From assembly GCA_030272585.1 (NCBI GenBank), contig BSYQ01000014.1, forward strand, positions 558,001 through 622,000: a DNA stretch of 64,000 bases, in the 5' to 3' direction. The notes under the pieces were generated by a model. That model did no database searches, was not told where the DNA came from, and was given only the letters and a program-made list of their open reading frames with translations. The translations under genes were made by a program, and so were the position numbers. Numbering within the stretch: the stretch's first letter is position 1; each line of letters starts with the position of its first letter. Positions 20,969-32,600 of the stretch are shown piece by piece. The DNA comes from Bryopsis sp. KO-2023. Taxonomy: Eukaryota; Chlorophyta; Ulvophyceae; Bryopsidales; Bryopsidaceae.

Positions 20969-21831
20969 ACAAGGATACAAGGATTACAAGTTGCGTAGGG
21001 CAAACCGCCCTGTTGCAACGACATACATGAGTGAATCGTGTCCCAACGTTCGAAGCAAGGCAAAAGCCTCTGAATGTAATCAACTCCTAAATGAACAAAA
21101 TCTCCTAAAACAAAAAAGTTCCAACGTCTCTGAAACCAGAAATCCCCAATCGAAACTCAAGAAAGAGCCCAAACGTCAAAACATAAAACCAAACACAAGA
21201 ATCGGTCGCTTCCAACTCAGAAACCCGGAGCGAGCGCCCAACAAACAAAGCAAACAACGAAGAACACCAACTTCCCCATCAAACGAAACATCCAGAACAA
21301 CGAAAAACAAACACCACCAGTCGCTACAAGCCCACTACGAACGAGCGTCCAACCACTCCCTACGCAAGGCGAGCGCCCGGCGAATATAAACAGCCACACG
21401 AACCTGCCCCGGACAATTAAACAAACGAAATAGAGAGCCACGACTCTCTTCCACGACCGAGTTCACACGCAACCGCACATAAAGCGGACAAGCAAAAAGA
21501 AAATGCACCTCGTTTTCAGGCGTCGAAACCCCAGCGGCCAAACAAAACGGACAATACCTCTCGTTCAAAGGCACGTCTCTATCACTCAAGTCCACAGCAT
21601 CGATCTCCAAACCGTGAAGACGAGCCCGAAAACGCACCCAAGTCGTACGCAAACCCAAATCCGTAAAAGAAGACAACGCGTTCGTGTAACAAAACGTCGG
21701 TTTGAACCGATTATAATACGCCACGATACGCGGATGTCGGGAACGCAATTGACCCACAATATCTGCCTTATAGGCACGCGCCCAGGTCGCCACGTCCACC
21801 TCCACAAACCCATCGAACTGTGGAACAAAGC

Positions 21832-23293
21832 TTACGACAGTGTGCATCACGATCGCTTGTGGTTGCACTTGCGACGTATGGGCCTGCATCCTTGGCTGAT
21901 TGAACTTGTGAGGTACATGTATCAGAACTCCTCGGCGGTGGTTAGGGGGACTCGTGGCTGTTCGCGCTCGTTTGAGATGCGCCGTGGTGTGCGACAAGGC
22001 TGCCCTTTCAGTCCTCTGTTGTATACTTGTTACCATGATAACTTTCCTCTTCTCTTGGAGCGACTGGACTTGGAACGAGTTGTTTTTGACCTGGTGAAGA
22101 TCGTCGCGATGATCTTTGCGGACGACACTCTGGTGCCTTTGCGTGATGAGGAAGGTGTGCAGGCGGTGGGCGACTTGACGCTTCGGTTTGAGCAAGACTG
22201 GCATATCAAGACGAACCATGAGAAGACGGAGGTGCTTGCGGTGAACCCGGGGTCGCGTACTTCGGTTTCGTTTGGTGGACACGATGTGCCGTTGCAGCGC
22301 ACGCTCAAGTATTTGGGTGTGGTGTTTTACGATGGGCCTGGGGACGTCAACGTGTTTCGGGAGCATATTTCAAAGGTGTTGTGTGCGGGCAACGTGGCTG
22401 TTGGGCGTTTGCGTGCGAGGGCGTTTGAGATCGGTTTGAGGGATCCACGGACTCTGGTGGCTCTCTTCAAGATGTACGTTTTGGGGAAGGTGCAGTATGC
22501 TGCGCCGGTTTGGGTGTTCTTTCTGACTCAGCAGCACAAGCGGGAGCTGAACGATCTGTTGGTGCGTTACCTAAAATCGGTGCTACGTCTTCCGACGAGG
22601 GCGCTGAAGAATTTCGTGTATTTGGAGTGTGGTGTTTTGCCGGTCACGTTTTATTTGTACCGGAACGCGTTGAAGTTTTGGAATCGCCTGATGCAATTGC
22701 CGGCGACGCATCCCACGCGGGCGATGCTGTTCTGGTTGCGTGGTCAGCCGGATTCTCGGCGTTCTTGGTGGGTTCAGTTTCGTGATATGGTGAGACGCTT
22801 TGTTCCACAGTTCGATGGGTTTGTGGAGGTGGACGTGGCGACCTGGGCGCGTGCCTATAAGGCAGATATTGTGGGTCAATTGCGTTCCCGACATCCGCGT
22901 ATCGTGGCGTATTATAATCGGTTCAAACCGACGTTTTGTTACACGAACGCGTTGTCTTCTTTTACGGATTTGGGTTTGCGTACGACTTGGGTGCGTTTTC
23001 GGGCTCGTCTTCACGGTTTGGAGATCGATGCTGTGGACTTGAGTGATAGAGACGTGCCTTTGAACGAGAGGTATTGTCCGTTTTGTTTGGACGCTGGGGT
23101 TTCGACGCCTGAAAACGAGGTGCATTTTCTTTTTGCTTGTCCGCTTTATGTGCGGTTGCGTGTGAACTCGGTCGTGGAAGAGAGTCGTGGCTCTCTATTT
23201 CGTTTGTTTAATTGTCCGGGGCAGGTTCGTGTGGCTGTTTATATTCGCCGGGCGCTCGCCTTGCGTAGGGAGTGGTTGGACGCTCGTTCGTAG
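21832..23293 (+). pseudogene. LINE-A ORF2, C-terminal half
   Basis: About 486 codons with RQGCPFSPLL, FADD, the thumb and the Cys/His end (here CPFCLDAG rather than CPFCLAAG). The endonuclease and RT fingers are missing. Confidence 0.9.
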
Positions 23294-23664
23294 TGGGCTT
23301 GTAGCGACTGGTGGTGTTTGTTTTTCGTTGTTCTGGATGTTTCGTTTGATGGGGAAGTTGGTGTTCTTCGTTGTTTGCTTTGTTTGTTGGGCGCTCGCTC
23401 CGGGTTTCTGAGTTGGAAGCGACCGATTCTTGTGTTTGGTTTTATGTTTTGACGTTTGGGCTCTTTCTTGAGTTTCGATTGGGGATTTCTGGTTTCAGAG
23501 ACGTTGGAACTTTTTTGTTTTAGGAGATTTTGTTCATTTAGGAGTTGATTACATTCAGAGGCTTTTGCCTTGCTTCGAACGTTGGGACACGATTCACTCA
23601 TGTATGTCGTTGCAACAGGGCGGTTTGCCCTACGCAACTTGTAATCCTTGTATCCTTGTATCCT
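21832..23664 (+). mobile_element. LINE-A copy, 5'-truncated (TSD TGGAACAAAGC)
   Basis: Plus-strand insertion into the minus-strand copy, with TGGAACAAAGC at 21821-21831 and 23665-23675. It begins at the AYDSVHHDR motif of RT and ends with a (CCTTGTAT)n tail. Confidence 0.9.
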
Positions 23665-24249
23665 TGGAACAAAGCGTCTCACCATATCACGAAACTGAAC
23701 CCACCAAGAACGCCGAGAATCCGGCTGACCACGCAACCAGAACAGCATCGCCCGCGTGGGATGCGTCGCCGGCAATTGCATCAGGCGATTCCAAAACTTC
23801 AACGCGTTCCGGTACAAATAAAACGTGACCGGCAAAACACCACACTCCAAATACACGAAATTCTTCAGCGCCCTCGTCGGAAGACGTAGCACCGATTTTA
23901 GGTAACGCACCAACAGATCGTTCAGCTCCCGCTTGTGCTGCTGAGTCAGAAAGAACACCCAAACCGGCGCAGCATACTGCACCTTCCCCAAAACGTACAT
24001 CTTGAAGAGAGCCACCAGAGTCCGTGGATCCCTCAAACCGATCTCAAACGCCCTCGCACGCAAACGCCCAACAGCCACGTTGCCCGCACACAACACCTTG
24101 GAAATATGCTCCCGAAACACGTTGACGTCCCCAGGCCCATCGTAAAACACCACACCCAAATACTTGAGCGTGCGCTGCAACGGCACATCGTGTCCACCAA
24201 ACGAAACCGAAGTACGCGACCCCGGGGTCACCGCAAGCACCTCCGTCTT

Positions 24250-25810
24250 CCAATAGCCAATAGAGCCGCTTGTACTCCTGGAACAAGGGACTCGAACGCG
24301 AACATTGACTCCGTAATATGGCAGCAATCACCTGACTGTCGGTGATGCACTTCAAACGCCGATCCCTGATCTTGTCTTTGAAGGCCTTGACTGCCAAACC
24401 CACTGCTTGCAGCTCTCGTAGGTTTATATGCTCTTCCCCCGTCCAGAATCCTGCCGCCAAAGCCATCGGTGGGGCGTCCTCCGAAGCCTTCTCATGGATC
24501 TTCAGAGACGCTCCCCATCCCGTCAAGCTGGCATCCACCGCGAGGTCTCCCGAATGAGGTGGCCGCCATATGCACATTGTGGTCTTCTCGGGAGACAGCT
24601 GCTCCCAATACCGCAGTGCTGCGATGGCAGGCCGTGAAACCTGCACTCTGGTGCTCCAGTTCTTCTTGCCTTTGAGACAATCGTACAGGTGGCGCAGCCA
24701 GAACCTCGTTCCTTTGATTGCGGGGGCGCATGACTGGGCGAAACCCAGAAAAGAGGCCAGTTTTCTGGCCGGTATGCGACGGCCACTCCTGAGGATCTGT
24801 AGTCTCAAAGTAAGAGCATGTTTTTGAAGGCGCTCCAGCCTGTGTGGTGGGAGCACAAACAACGCTGCCTTGCTGTCCACGAGGAACCCCAAATGTTGCA
24901 GCTTCTGGCAGGGATCCCACACACACTTGGAGTCCTTCCACGATATCCCCATCTGATCGAATATTCCTCTGATGATTCGACCAAAAACTCTCAACTCTGC
25001 AGCCGAGGAATGCATGCAGAGAAAATCATCCAAGTACCACGTCAATCTCACTCTCTTCTCGTTTCTATAACGCTTCCAGTACTCGTACAAGAAATCATCT
25101 GTTCCCTCTTTTTTCATTTCTTTTATCATCCCTGGGTTTCTCAAAAACCTGACCAAATTCTTAATTAAATCACAATAAATTTTAAGCGAACCCCTGAATC
25201 CAAACGGCAACACCTCGCACTGGAAACGTTCACCATCCACTTCGAATTGAAAGAATTTCTTATGATCTGGATGAATCCCGACGTGAAAAAAGGCGTCCTT
25301 CAAATCGAACTTAATCAAAAAATCGTTCTGGCGCAGCATATGAGGCAACGAGCGCAAATCCTCGTAATGCACAGGATAGGGCAACACCTGTGCATTTAAA
25401 GGCCTCAGGTCTATTATCAGACGCTGCCCAGTTCTATTCCCAAATTCATCTTTTTTTGGTACCAAAAAAGATCGGCTGACATGAGCCGATTTATCAGGAT
25501 TATCCACGATGCTAATTGCACCCTTCTCTAGATAATCCTTTCTGATTTCTCTCCATTCTTTTCTTTGCGTTTCTGACGTAAGAAAAGAGCCACCGAACTG
25601 CTGCGTTCGTGGTGTACCGTCAAACCGCACTTTGACACCCCCCGATATAATCCGCAGTACCTCATTAGACGTTCCAATCCGTCTCCACTGACTCACGTTT
25701 CGCCGTACTTTCAATGCTGTCCACTGTGCCGACAGGTCCTCGAACCCTTGTGTCCTTGTGAACAGATCCTCTCCCATAGGCTCTGTCATGTTCTGTTTTA
25801 GTTCCCTCAT
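24250..25810 (-). CDS. DIRS-like reverse transcriptase-RNase H (3'-truncated)
   Basis: Open from ATG at 25810 (MRELKQNMTEPMGED) for about 520 codons. RT motifs: GQRLIIDLRPLNAQV, LIKFDLKDAFFHVGI, LPFGFRGS, TWYLDDFLCMHS (Asp pair), HLGFLVDS. RNase H follows: DLAVDASLTGWG, NLRELQAVGLAV, ITDSQVIAAIL, then truncation. This is the best-preserved DIRS gene in the window. The continuing open frame beyond 24250 is LINE-A antisense and not part of the protein. Confidence 0.85.
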
Positions 25811-26455
25811 TTCTTGGTGAGCGCCCTTGTCCGCTTCTAATCCTGTAATGCCGTTTCTTCACAGCACGCAGGTCGAGCAGTACAAACCCTAGCTTGCTGG
25901 CCCCATCACTCGGCGCACCAGAGCATGGTTTGGGCGCAGCACATCGCTTGGAGCGAACAGCAGGCGCTGTGGACGTTGGCTTGAGCGAGACAGCAGCTGC
26001 GAACTGTCGATACGGCCGTTCACAAACGACCCCGTCACGATTTCGCCGATGTATTGCCCCAGGTCGCGATCAGGTCGGTGTTGTGCGTGTTGACGAGCCT
26101 CTTCTAGAGAGTGTCGCTCCACACACTGAGATCTCCTTACAAGGAGCCAGCAAACGAATTGCTGGGCTGCTCGAAGAGCAGAAAAGTGAATAGCAAAACA
26201 AATGGCCCGCTTATATCCTTGCTGTGCAGCACTACAGTCGTACAGCGGTGCTGTGCTGTGCATTGTAATGCTGCAATCAGAACCGCACAAACTAAATGTC
26301 TGACTGCCACCCTGGCAGCACTAGAACCACCGAATACGCCCATCAAATCCTGACCACTCAAACGAGTACAGCTAAGCCAAGTACCGCCACAACCACGAAA
26401 TGACCCGCCCTGTGCCCAACTGCCGCATAAACTTTTCAACTGACGTTGAAGACAT
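24250..26455 (-). mobile_element. Second DIRS-like copy, 5' part
   Basis: Minus strand, 5' terminus (ATGTCTTC) at 26455, truncated inside RNase H at 24250 by the LINE-A junction. It carries the uninterrupted versions of the target sites that LINE-A hit in the first DIRS copy, which proves those insertions. The leader (25811-26455) matches 9606-10279. Confidence 0.82.
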
Positions 26456-26886
26456 AAACAGTTGGTTTCGGAGCAAGTGACGACTAGCGCACGTTTTCGG
26501 CTGCTACTGGTCGCACACGTATTGGAATTAAGATTCCAAGGTTGCAAAAAGTATCTACAGAAAAAGAGCTTTCCAGAACATTTTGTCGCTTCGTAATCGG
26601 ACTTCAGGCGGGCGAGTTATGGCCGTTTAAAGATCCTGACGGTTTTCAGGGTGGCCTATTGGGGTTCGTTTGAGTTCGCGAAGGAAAACTTGGGGTGTTT
26701 TCTTGTTCACTGAGTGTTTTACCCTAGGTTAGGGTAAGGGTCAGGTCAAGTACCCTAAGACAAGTGTTGGAGAGTTTTGGTGGTGCTGTGTGCTTGTTTG
26801 AGTCCATAGGGCTTGTTGCTACTCAAAGGGGTGTTTTCTTTTGGGTGGATAAGCAAGTGAAAGTGGGCTGAGGTTTTTCTGGAAAC
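26456..26886. other. Unassigned sequence
   Basis: About 430 bp matching no other block in the window and with no convincing ORF. It contains CCCTAGGTTAGGGTAAGGG around 26733, which is not a telomere array. Possibly host or an older unrelated repeat. Confidence 0.5.
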
Positions 26887-26927
26887 AGAAACAGAAACAG
26901 AAATTTCTGTTTCTGTTTCTGTTTCTG
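26887..26927. mobile_element. Palindromic tail-only LINE insertion (TSD TTTCTGGAAAC)
   Basis: (AGAAAC)n joined to (TTTCTG)n, two simple-repeat tails in opposite orientations, between TTTCTGGAAAC at 26876-26886 and 26928-26938. No unique LINE sequence is present. Confidence 0.6.
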
Positions 26928-27000
26928 TTTCTGGAAACCCACAAACATCAGTGAGGGCTGTGACTGAGGTTGCTGAGATATATTCTCCTTGATCTAATAT

Positions 27001-27380
27001 CAGAAACAGAAACAGAAATTACATGTTGCGAAGGGCCAATCCGCCCTGTTGCAACCACATACAATGTCTCAGCCATGTCCAAAAGTCCACAGAAGATGAA
27101 GTCTCCAATAAAACCCCAGTACAATCAACGAGAGACCCATCACTAAGGAATCAATGTATCAGAAAGTATTGCCAAAAAACGTTCCCAAGAAAAAGAAACC
27201 CGGAACACCAAGCAACAACCAAAAGGAGAGCGAAAACTACTGTCAAACGCCCACCACAAACGACCAACAAACAAAACGAAACAAACAAACACAAAACAAA
27301 CAAACAAAAACCACGTCACGGCTGAGCCTCAAGCCACTGAGCTCGAAAATCCAACGCCCGACGAAGGTAAACAGCCACCC
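27001..27380 (-). mobile_element. LINE-B fragment, 3' end
   Basis: Minus strand: (CAGAAA)n tail, 3' stem-loop, 3' UTR and the last codons of ORF2. It is cut at 27380 by a DIRS leader fragment. Confidence 0.85.
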
Positions 27381-27527
27381 GTTTGCTGGCTCCTTACAAG
27401 GAGCCAGCAAACGAATTGCTGGGCTGCTCGAAGAGCAGAAAAGTGAATAGCAAAACAAATGGCCCGCTTATATCCTTGCTGTGGAGCACTACAGTCGTAC
27501 AGCGGTGTACAGCGGTGTACAGCGGTG
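27380..27527 (-). mobile_element. DIRS leader fragment with 16-bp palindrome
   Basis: Matches the DIRS leader (compare 26135-26250). It starts with a perfect 16-bp inverted repeat around AC (27380-27395 and 27398-27413). The full-length LINE-A inserted at its right end, leaving 11 bp of DIRS sequence on the far side (33261-33271). Confidence 0.75.
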
Positions 27528-27529
27528 TA

Positions 27530-27762
27530 TTCTCAGAACGTTTTCCTGATTCTCAGAACGTTTTCCTGATTCTCAGAACGTTTTCCTGATTCTCAGAACG
27601 TTTTCCTGATTCTCAGAACGTTTTCCTGATTCTCAGAACGTTTTCCTGATTCTCAGAACGTTTTCCTGATTCTCAGAACGTTTTCCTGATTCTCAGAACG
27701 TTTTCCTGATTCTCAGAACGTTTTCCTGATTCTCAGAACGTTTTCCTGATTCTCAGAACGTT
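27530..27762 (+). repeat. 20-bp tandem array, LINE-A 5' end (11-12 units)
   Basis: Eleven to twelve units of TTTTCCTGATTCTCAGAACG, followed by the divergent GTTCTCCTTCGGCTC that begins the unique leader. Confidence 0.95.
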
Positions 27763-28088
27763 CTCCTTCGGCTCAGATCGCTTCCCTTAGGCTCTGCTCG
27801 CCTCTGGCTCGCTGTTTTCGCCTTCTCTGCCGCTGTTTTCCCTTCTGGATCATTCCTTTTTCGCTTGGGCCTGTGGGAGCTGCTGTGGGAGGTGCTGTGC
27901 TGTGCTGTGGGATCACTGGGATTCGAGCGCCTGACCTGTCCTTTCACGGTTCATCACGCTAGTGACAGCCACTGCAGGGGGTTGTCACGATTGGACTGGG
28001 CATCGTGGGTACCTGTCACACGTTCGCTCAGGGGTGTCGCACCTGTTACACGGGTGTCGCCCTGTAGTACTGTGGTGTGGAACAGGAG

Positions 28089-28236
28089 GTGTACGCTTGC
28101 AGGGTGTAAGCTTGCAGGGTGTAAGCTTGCAGGGTGTAAGCTTGCAGGGTGTAAGCTTGCAGGGTGTAAGCTTGCAGGGTGTAAGCTTGCAGGGAGTAAG
28201 CTTGCAGGGTGTAAGCTTGCCGGGTGTAAGCTTGCA
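28089..28236 (+). repeat. 15-bp tandem repeat in LINE-A leader (10 units)
   Basis: Ten units of GTGTAAGCTTGCAGG, against eight in the other two copies. Frames through it stay open because 15 is divisible by three, but none begins with ATG. Confidence 0.9.
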
Positions 28237-28436
28237 CGGTATATACTTGCACGTAAGCTTGCAGCCGTTTATACTTGCTGAAGTATAAACTTGCTTGGAC
28301 CGTGGAACGTCATCTGGGGGTGTGGAACTCCATTGCTCTCGGCTGCAAGGGGTGTAGAACAGGCACGATTGCGTCAGCCAGCTCGTTTATTTTTCGTACG
28401 GCTCTACGCCTTTGGCGAAATCGTGAGGGCAGTGAT

Positions 28437-29600
28437 ATGGGGGATGGACCTGAGGACCAGGGGACCAGTATGGAGGGGGTTCAGCGTCCTAAGCGCCGGG
28501 CGGACTCAGACCCCCGAACTGACGCAGCAGCCTGCCCGTCTATTGACGTGAGGGATCCGGCGTTCACCTTTTTGCATGAGCGCGTTGATGCACAGACTGA
28601 TTCGGTGCGTGTGATCAAGGACCTCCAGGCGTGTGTTAAAAAAATGGTGGTTACGCTGATGCGTCTCGATTCGGTTCCGGAGAAACTGGAGTCCATGCAG
28701 GAATCGATGATTTCTCGAATCCAGAGCCTGGAGGCTCGTGTGGAGAAATGTGAAGTTGACCTCGCTCAACGTGTTGTGGCTTTGGAGGCCAAGGTGAAGT
28801 CATTTGAGCAGGCTGGCCCTCCTGCGGACGTGCGACGTACTATTGGTGGTCTGGAGGATCGCTTGTCTCTTGCAGTTGATTCTATCAGTCAGTTGGAGAA
28901 GAAATCGAATCTCCTGTTTGTTGGTGTACCTGATTCGGAGGCTGAACGGGGTCCTGCCCTGCGCGACACAGTTGTTGGCATCTTGGATCGGCTTCAGGAC
29001 GAGCTGATGGATTCCTCGACAGAGCGGTATTCCTCTCACGTCGCGTTCGTGACTCGTCTTGGTCGTTTCCGGGCTGGTGCTCGTCCGCGGCCTCTACTGG
29101 TGCGGTTTAAGACCGATCTGATTCCATTGGCGTTGTGGGGAATGAAGAAGGACATCCGTTTGGCCATCTCTGCTGGCAGCTTGGCTGGTGTTCCTGCCGG
29201 TTTTGGCCTTCGACACGATCTGACGGCTCGTCAGCGAGCGATTCGCCAACAGTTGATGCCGATTCACCAGTTGGCGTTCAAGGAGAAGGATCGCCCTGAC
29301 GCTCGTCTTGAGAGGGCGTTCTTCGATGATGAGCGTCTTTTTGTGGTGCCCAAGGTTGGCAGGCCACTCCCGGTCACGATCGATGGCCCGGATACCAGGT
29401 GGAGGGGTATGTTCGTGGATATGGCGGCTCTGACCGACATTCTTTTTGGGCCTGTGGGTGGACATCATGGTGGTCCTCCTCACCAGAACGGTTCTGCTCC
29501 ATCGGGTTCGCGTGCTCATCAGGGACCTGTTGGTTCTGAGTTGGTTCCTTTTTCTCCAGCGCTTCAGATGGGTGGTGATCCCATCACGATCGATGAATAG
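28437..29600 (+). CDS. LINE-A ORF1 RNA-binding protein (intact)
   Basis: 387 codons from ATG at 28437 (MGDGPEDQGTSMEG). The frame is open upstream but the first ATG was chosen. N-terminal basic patch (KRRADSDPR), coiled coil about residues 45-140, RRM-like block starting KSNLLFVGVPDSEAE near residue 150, a basic CTD-like region (RLGRFRAGARPRPLLVRF), and a Gly/His/Pro-rich tail ending DPITIDE. L1-type ORF1 proteins bind element RNA as coiled-coil trimers and act in cis; this role is by homology. The stop is UAG in context GAA UAG GGG, and ORF2 continues in the same frame. Confidence 0.88.
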   Translation: MGDGPEDQGTSMEGVQRPKRRADSDPRTDAAACPSIDVRDPAFTFLHERVDAQTDSVRVIKDLQACVKKMVVTLMRLDSVPEKLESMQESMISRIQSLEARVEKCEVDLAQRVVALEAKVKSFEQAGPPADVRRTIGGLEDRLSLAVDSISQLEKKSNLLFVGVPDSEAERGPALRDTVVGILDRLQDELMDSSTERYSSHVAFVTRLGRFRAGARPRPLLVRFKTDLIPLALWGMKKDIRLAISAGSLAGVPAGFGLRHDLTARQRAIRQQLMPIHQLAFKEKDRPDARLERAFFDDERLFVVPKVGRPLPVTIDGPDTRWRGMFVDMAALTDILFGPVGGHHGGPPHQNGSAPSGSRAHQGPVGSELVPFSPALQMGGDPITIDE

Positions 29601-29653
29601 GGGTGCGGCCGACCGATATTCCTTCGTCTCGGAACGTGGAATCTTCGGTCGGC
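29598..29653 (+). promoter_or_regulatory. Candidate stop-codon readthrough element (UAG plus stem-loop)
   Basis: UAG at 29598-29600, a 7-nt spacer, then GCCGACCGA (29608-29616) pairing perfectly with TCGGTCGGC (29645-29653). An inner 5-bp stem pairs ATTCC (29618-29622) with GGAAT (29638-29642). Layout and spacing recall viral type readthrough sites such as the gammaretroviral gag-pol signal (known); function here is inference. The same sequence is present in the copy at 15740-15795. Confidence 0.55.
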
Positions 29654-32600
29654 AACTGTGGGGAAGATGGCCTGTTTGATTGAATTGCTAGATAGAATCG
29701 ATGTTTTGGTTTTGCAGGAGATTGGGGATACTGGGTTGCTTTCAAACTTGCCTCATTTTACGGCACATTTTTTGGAGAGGGATGCACGTAGACGATCGGG
29801 GGGGGTGGCTGTCTTGGTCCGCAATACTGTTGAGGCGCACGTTTCTTTTTTGCAAGACGCCTATATTGGTAGTTCTGTGATTGCTTTTTCTTTGGTTTTT
29901 GGTTCGTTTTCTTTGACCGTTTTTGGTGTTTATCTGCCTAGTCCGAGTTCTTCTTACTCCGATCAGAGTGTTTGGGACGATTTGGAGTCGGCTGTTTTGT
30001 CACGTCGTTCTGAAAACGTTGTTTTGCTTGGGGATTTCAATGGGCATACGGGCACCGAGGTGGACGGGGAGGATGTTGGGTTTCAGGCGAGATCCAATTG
30101 TGATCGCTCTGCTGTTAGTTGGAATGGTCGTCGTCTTTTGTCTTTGTGTCAGGCTGCTGGTGTGCGTATTTTCAATGGCCGTGTTCGTGGGGATTTGGTT
30201 GGGGAGTGTACGTTTCGGCAACAGGGTGTTTGGAGTCTTTTGGACTATGTCGTGGGCAGTGAGTCTATTTTGTCGGATTGGGACGTTTCTTTGTTTGTGG
30301 AGCCCGATCCGCCGTTGCACATTTCGGATCACAGGGCTGTTGTTTTGACTGTTGCGTTTTCTCAGGTGTGGGATCAGGCTGTGGATCGTGGAAGGTATCG
30401 TATGGCGGCACGGGATCAGCAGCGATTGGCTCGGTTTTTGCGATGCAATCGTGATTCTTTGCTTTCAGGAATCGATTCGGGAGCATCGGTGGATTGTGTT
30501 GCTCGTTCGGTTTCGGCTGTGGTGACTACCCAGTTGGTGAAGCGCTCTTCATCTGTTCCAGCTCGGCGCGTTTCTCGGCAGCCTTGGTATAATCAGGCGT
30601 GTATCGATGCTTTGCGTGAGTACCGGCGTGCTTGGAGGGCATATTTGCGGCGACCCGAATCGCCTGATCTGGCTGTTGATGCGAGGAGATTGAGGAATCG
30701 CTATTTTGCTGTTTTGGCTCGAGAGAAGCGTCAGTTCGACCTGGGATATGGTGACTATATGCAGCGCCTCTTCAAGGAGGATTCCAAACGTTTTCACTCC
30801 ACTTTGTTTCCGAGGCAGAAGCGTGCTTCTGATGCTGTAACTTTGGACGATTGGCACAAGCACTTTACGGAGTTTTTCGAGGCCTCCTCTCTTGATACGG
30901 ATGATCCAGAGCCTCATGTTGATATCAGGAGCGATGTGTTGGGACGTGACGACCTTGTGACGCCTTTTACTGACGTGGAGGTCAAGCAGGCGGTGAGAAA
31001 GTTGAAACTGGGGACGTGTGCTGGTGCGGATTCGTGGACGCCGGCGTTCTTCAAGGGACAGGGGTTGCAGGAGGCTTGGCTTCCGTTGCTGCTCGCTCTC
31101 TTTAATCGCTGCCTTCGCGAGAGACGTGTTCCTCGGAGCTGGCTGTTTGGTATGGTGCGCCCCATTTACAAGAACCGTGGACATCGTTCGGATCCCATTC
31201 GTTATCGTCCGATCATGCTCTGTACGGTGTGGTACAAACTGTTTGTTTATACGTTGATGGAGCGCGTCGCACCTGTGTTGGACCCTGTTCGTCATCCCAC
31301 TCAGGCCGGTTTTCGGAGGGGCTGTGAAACGGTGACTTGGATTTTGCTGGCGTGGGGTCTCATTTTCTGGGCGAAGAAGACTGGGAACTTGTTGTTTTTG
31401 CTGTCGATGGATTTGGCGAAAGCTTACGACAGTGTGCATCACGATCGCTTGTGGTTGCACTTGCGACGTATGGGCCTGCATCCTTGGCTGATTGAACTTG
31501 TGAGGTACATGTATCAGAACTCCTCGGCGGTGGTTAGGGGGACTCGTGGCTGTTCGCGCTCGTTTGAGATGCGCCGTGGTGTGCGACAAGGCTGCCCTTT
31601 CAGTCCTCTGTTGTATACTTGTTACCATGATAACTTTCCTCTTCTCTTGGAGCGACTGGACTTGGAACGAGTTGTTTTTGACCTGGTGAAGATCGTCGCG
31701 ATGATCTTTGCGGACGACACTCTGGTGCCTTTGCGTGATGAGGAAGGTGTGCAGGCGGTGGGCGACTTGACGCTTCGGTTTGAGCAAGACTGGCATATCA
31801 AGACGAACCATGAGAAGACGGAGGTGCTTGCGGTGAACCCGGGGTCGCGTACTTCGGTTTCGTTTGGTGGACACGATGTGCCGTTGCAGCGCACGCTCAA
31901 GTATTTGGGTGTGGTGTTTTACGATGGGCCTGGGGACGTCAACGTGTTTCGGGAGCATATTTCAAAGGTGTTGTGTGCGGGCAACGTGGCTGTTGGGCGT
32001 TTGCGTGCGAGGGCGTTTGAGATCGGTTTGAGGGATCCACGGACTCTGGTGGCTCTCTTCAAGATGTACGTTTTGGGGAAGGTGCAGTATGCTGCGCCGG
32101 TTTGGGTGTTCTTTCTGACTCAGCAGCACAAGCGGGAGCTGAACGATCTGTTGGTGCGTTACCTAAAATCGGTGCTACGTCTTCCGACGAGGGCGCTGAA
32201 GAATTTCGTGTATTTGGAGTGTGGTGTTTTGCCGGTCACGTTTTATTTGTACCGGAACGCGTTGAAGTTTTGGAATCGCCTGATGCAATTGCCGGCGACG
32301 CATCCCACGCGGGCGATGCTGTTCTGGTTGCGTGGTCAGCCGGATTCTCGGCGTTCTTGGTGGGTTCAGTTTCGTGATATGGTGAGACGCTTTGTTCCAC
32401 AGTTCGATGGGTTTGTGGAGGTGGACGTGGCGACCTGGGCGCGTGCCTATAAGGCAGATATTGTGGGTCAATTGCGTTCCCGACATCCGCGTATCGTGGC
32501 GTATTATAATCGGTTCAAACCGACGTTTTGTTACACGAACGCGTTGTCTTCTTTTACGGATTTGGGTTTGCGTACGACTTGGGTGCGTTTTCGGGCTCGT

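Larger units (their letters stand above)
20967..24249 (-). mobile_element. LINE-A copy, minus strand, split by a plus-strand LINE-A
   Basis: Pieces 20967-21831 (tail, 3' UTR, ORF2 C-terminus) and 23676-24249 (ORF2, 5'-truncated at the KTEVLAV segment). The interruption carries a TGGAACAAAGC duplication. The 5' end joins the DIRS RNase H region at CTTC with no obvious duplication, so the outer junctions are not a simple insertion. Confidence 0.85.

Noticed and set aside
20967-24249. Twin-priming inversion of one LINE copy
   Set aside because: Both orientations contain the same ORF2 C-terminus and 3' UTR, and an 11-bp duplication flanks the plus-strand part. This is a nested insertion.
26725-26762. 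Telomere-like CCCTAGG/TTAGGG words
   Set aside because: Only two or three imperfect words and no array.
27865-28281. Upstream ORF (ORF0-like) with pentapeptide repeats through the 15-bp array
   Set aside because: It is open only because 15 is divisible by three; two frames are equally open, neither starts with ATG, and the rest of the frame is not protein-like.
29598-29600. Alternative genetic code in which UAG is sense
   Set aside because: ORF2 and pol run more than 1000 codons without any UAG or UAA, and several genes end at UAG in the expected place, so the standard code fits.
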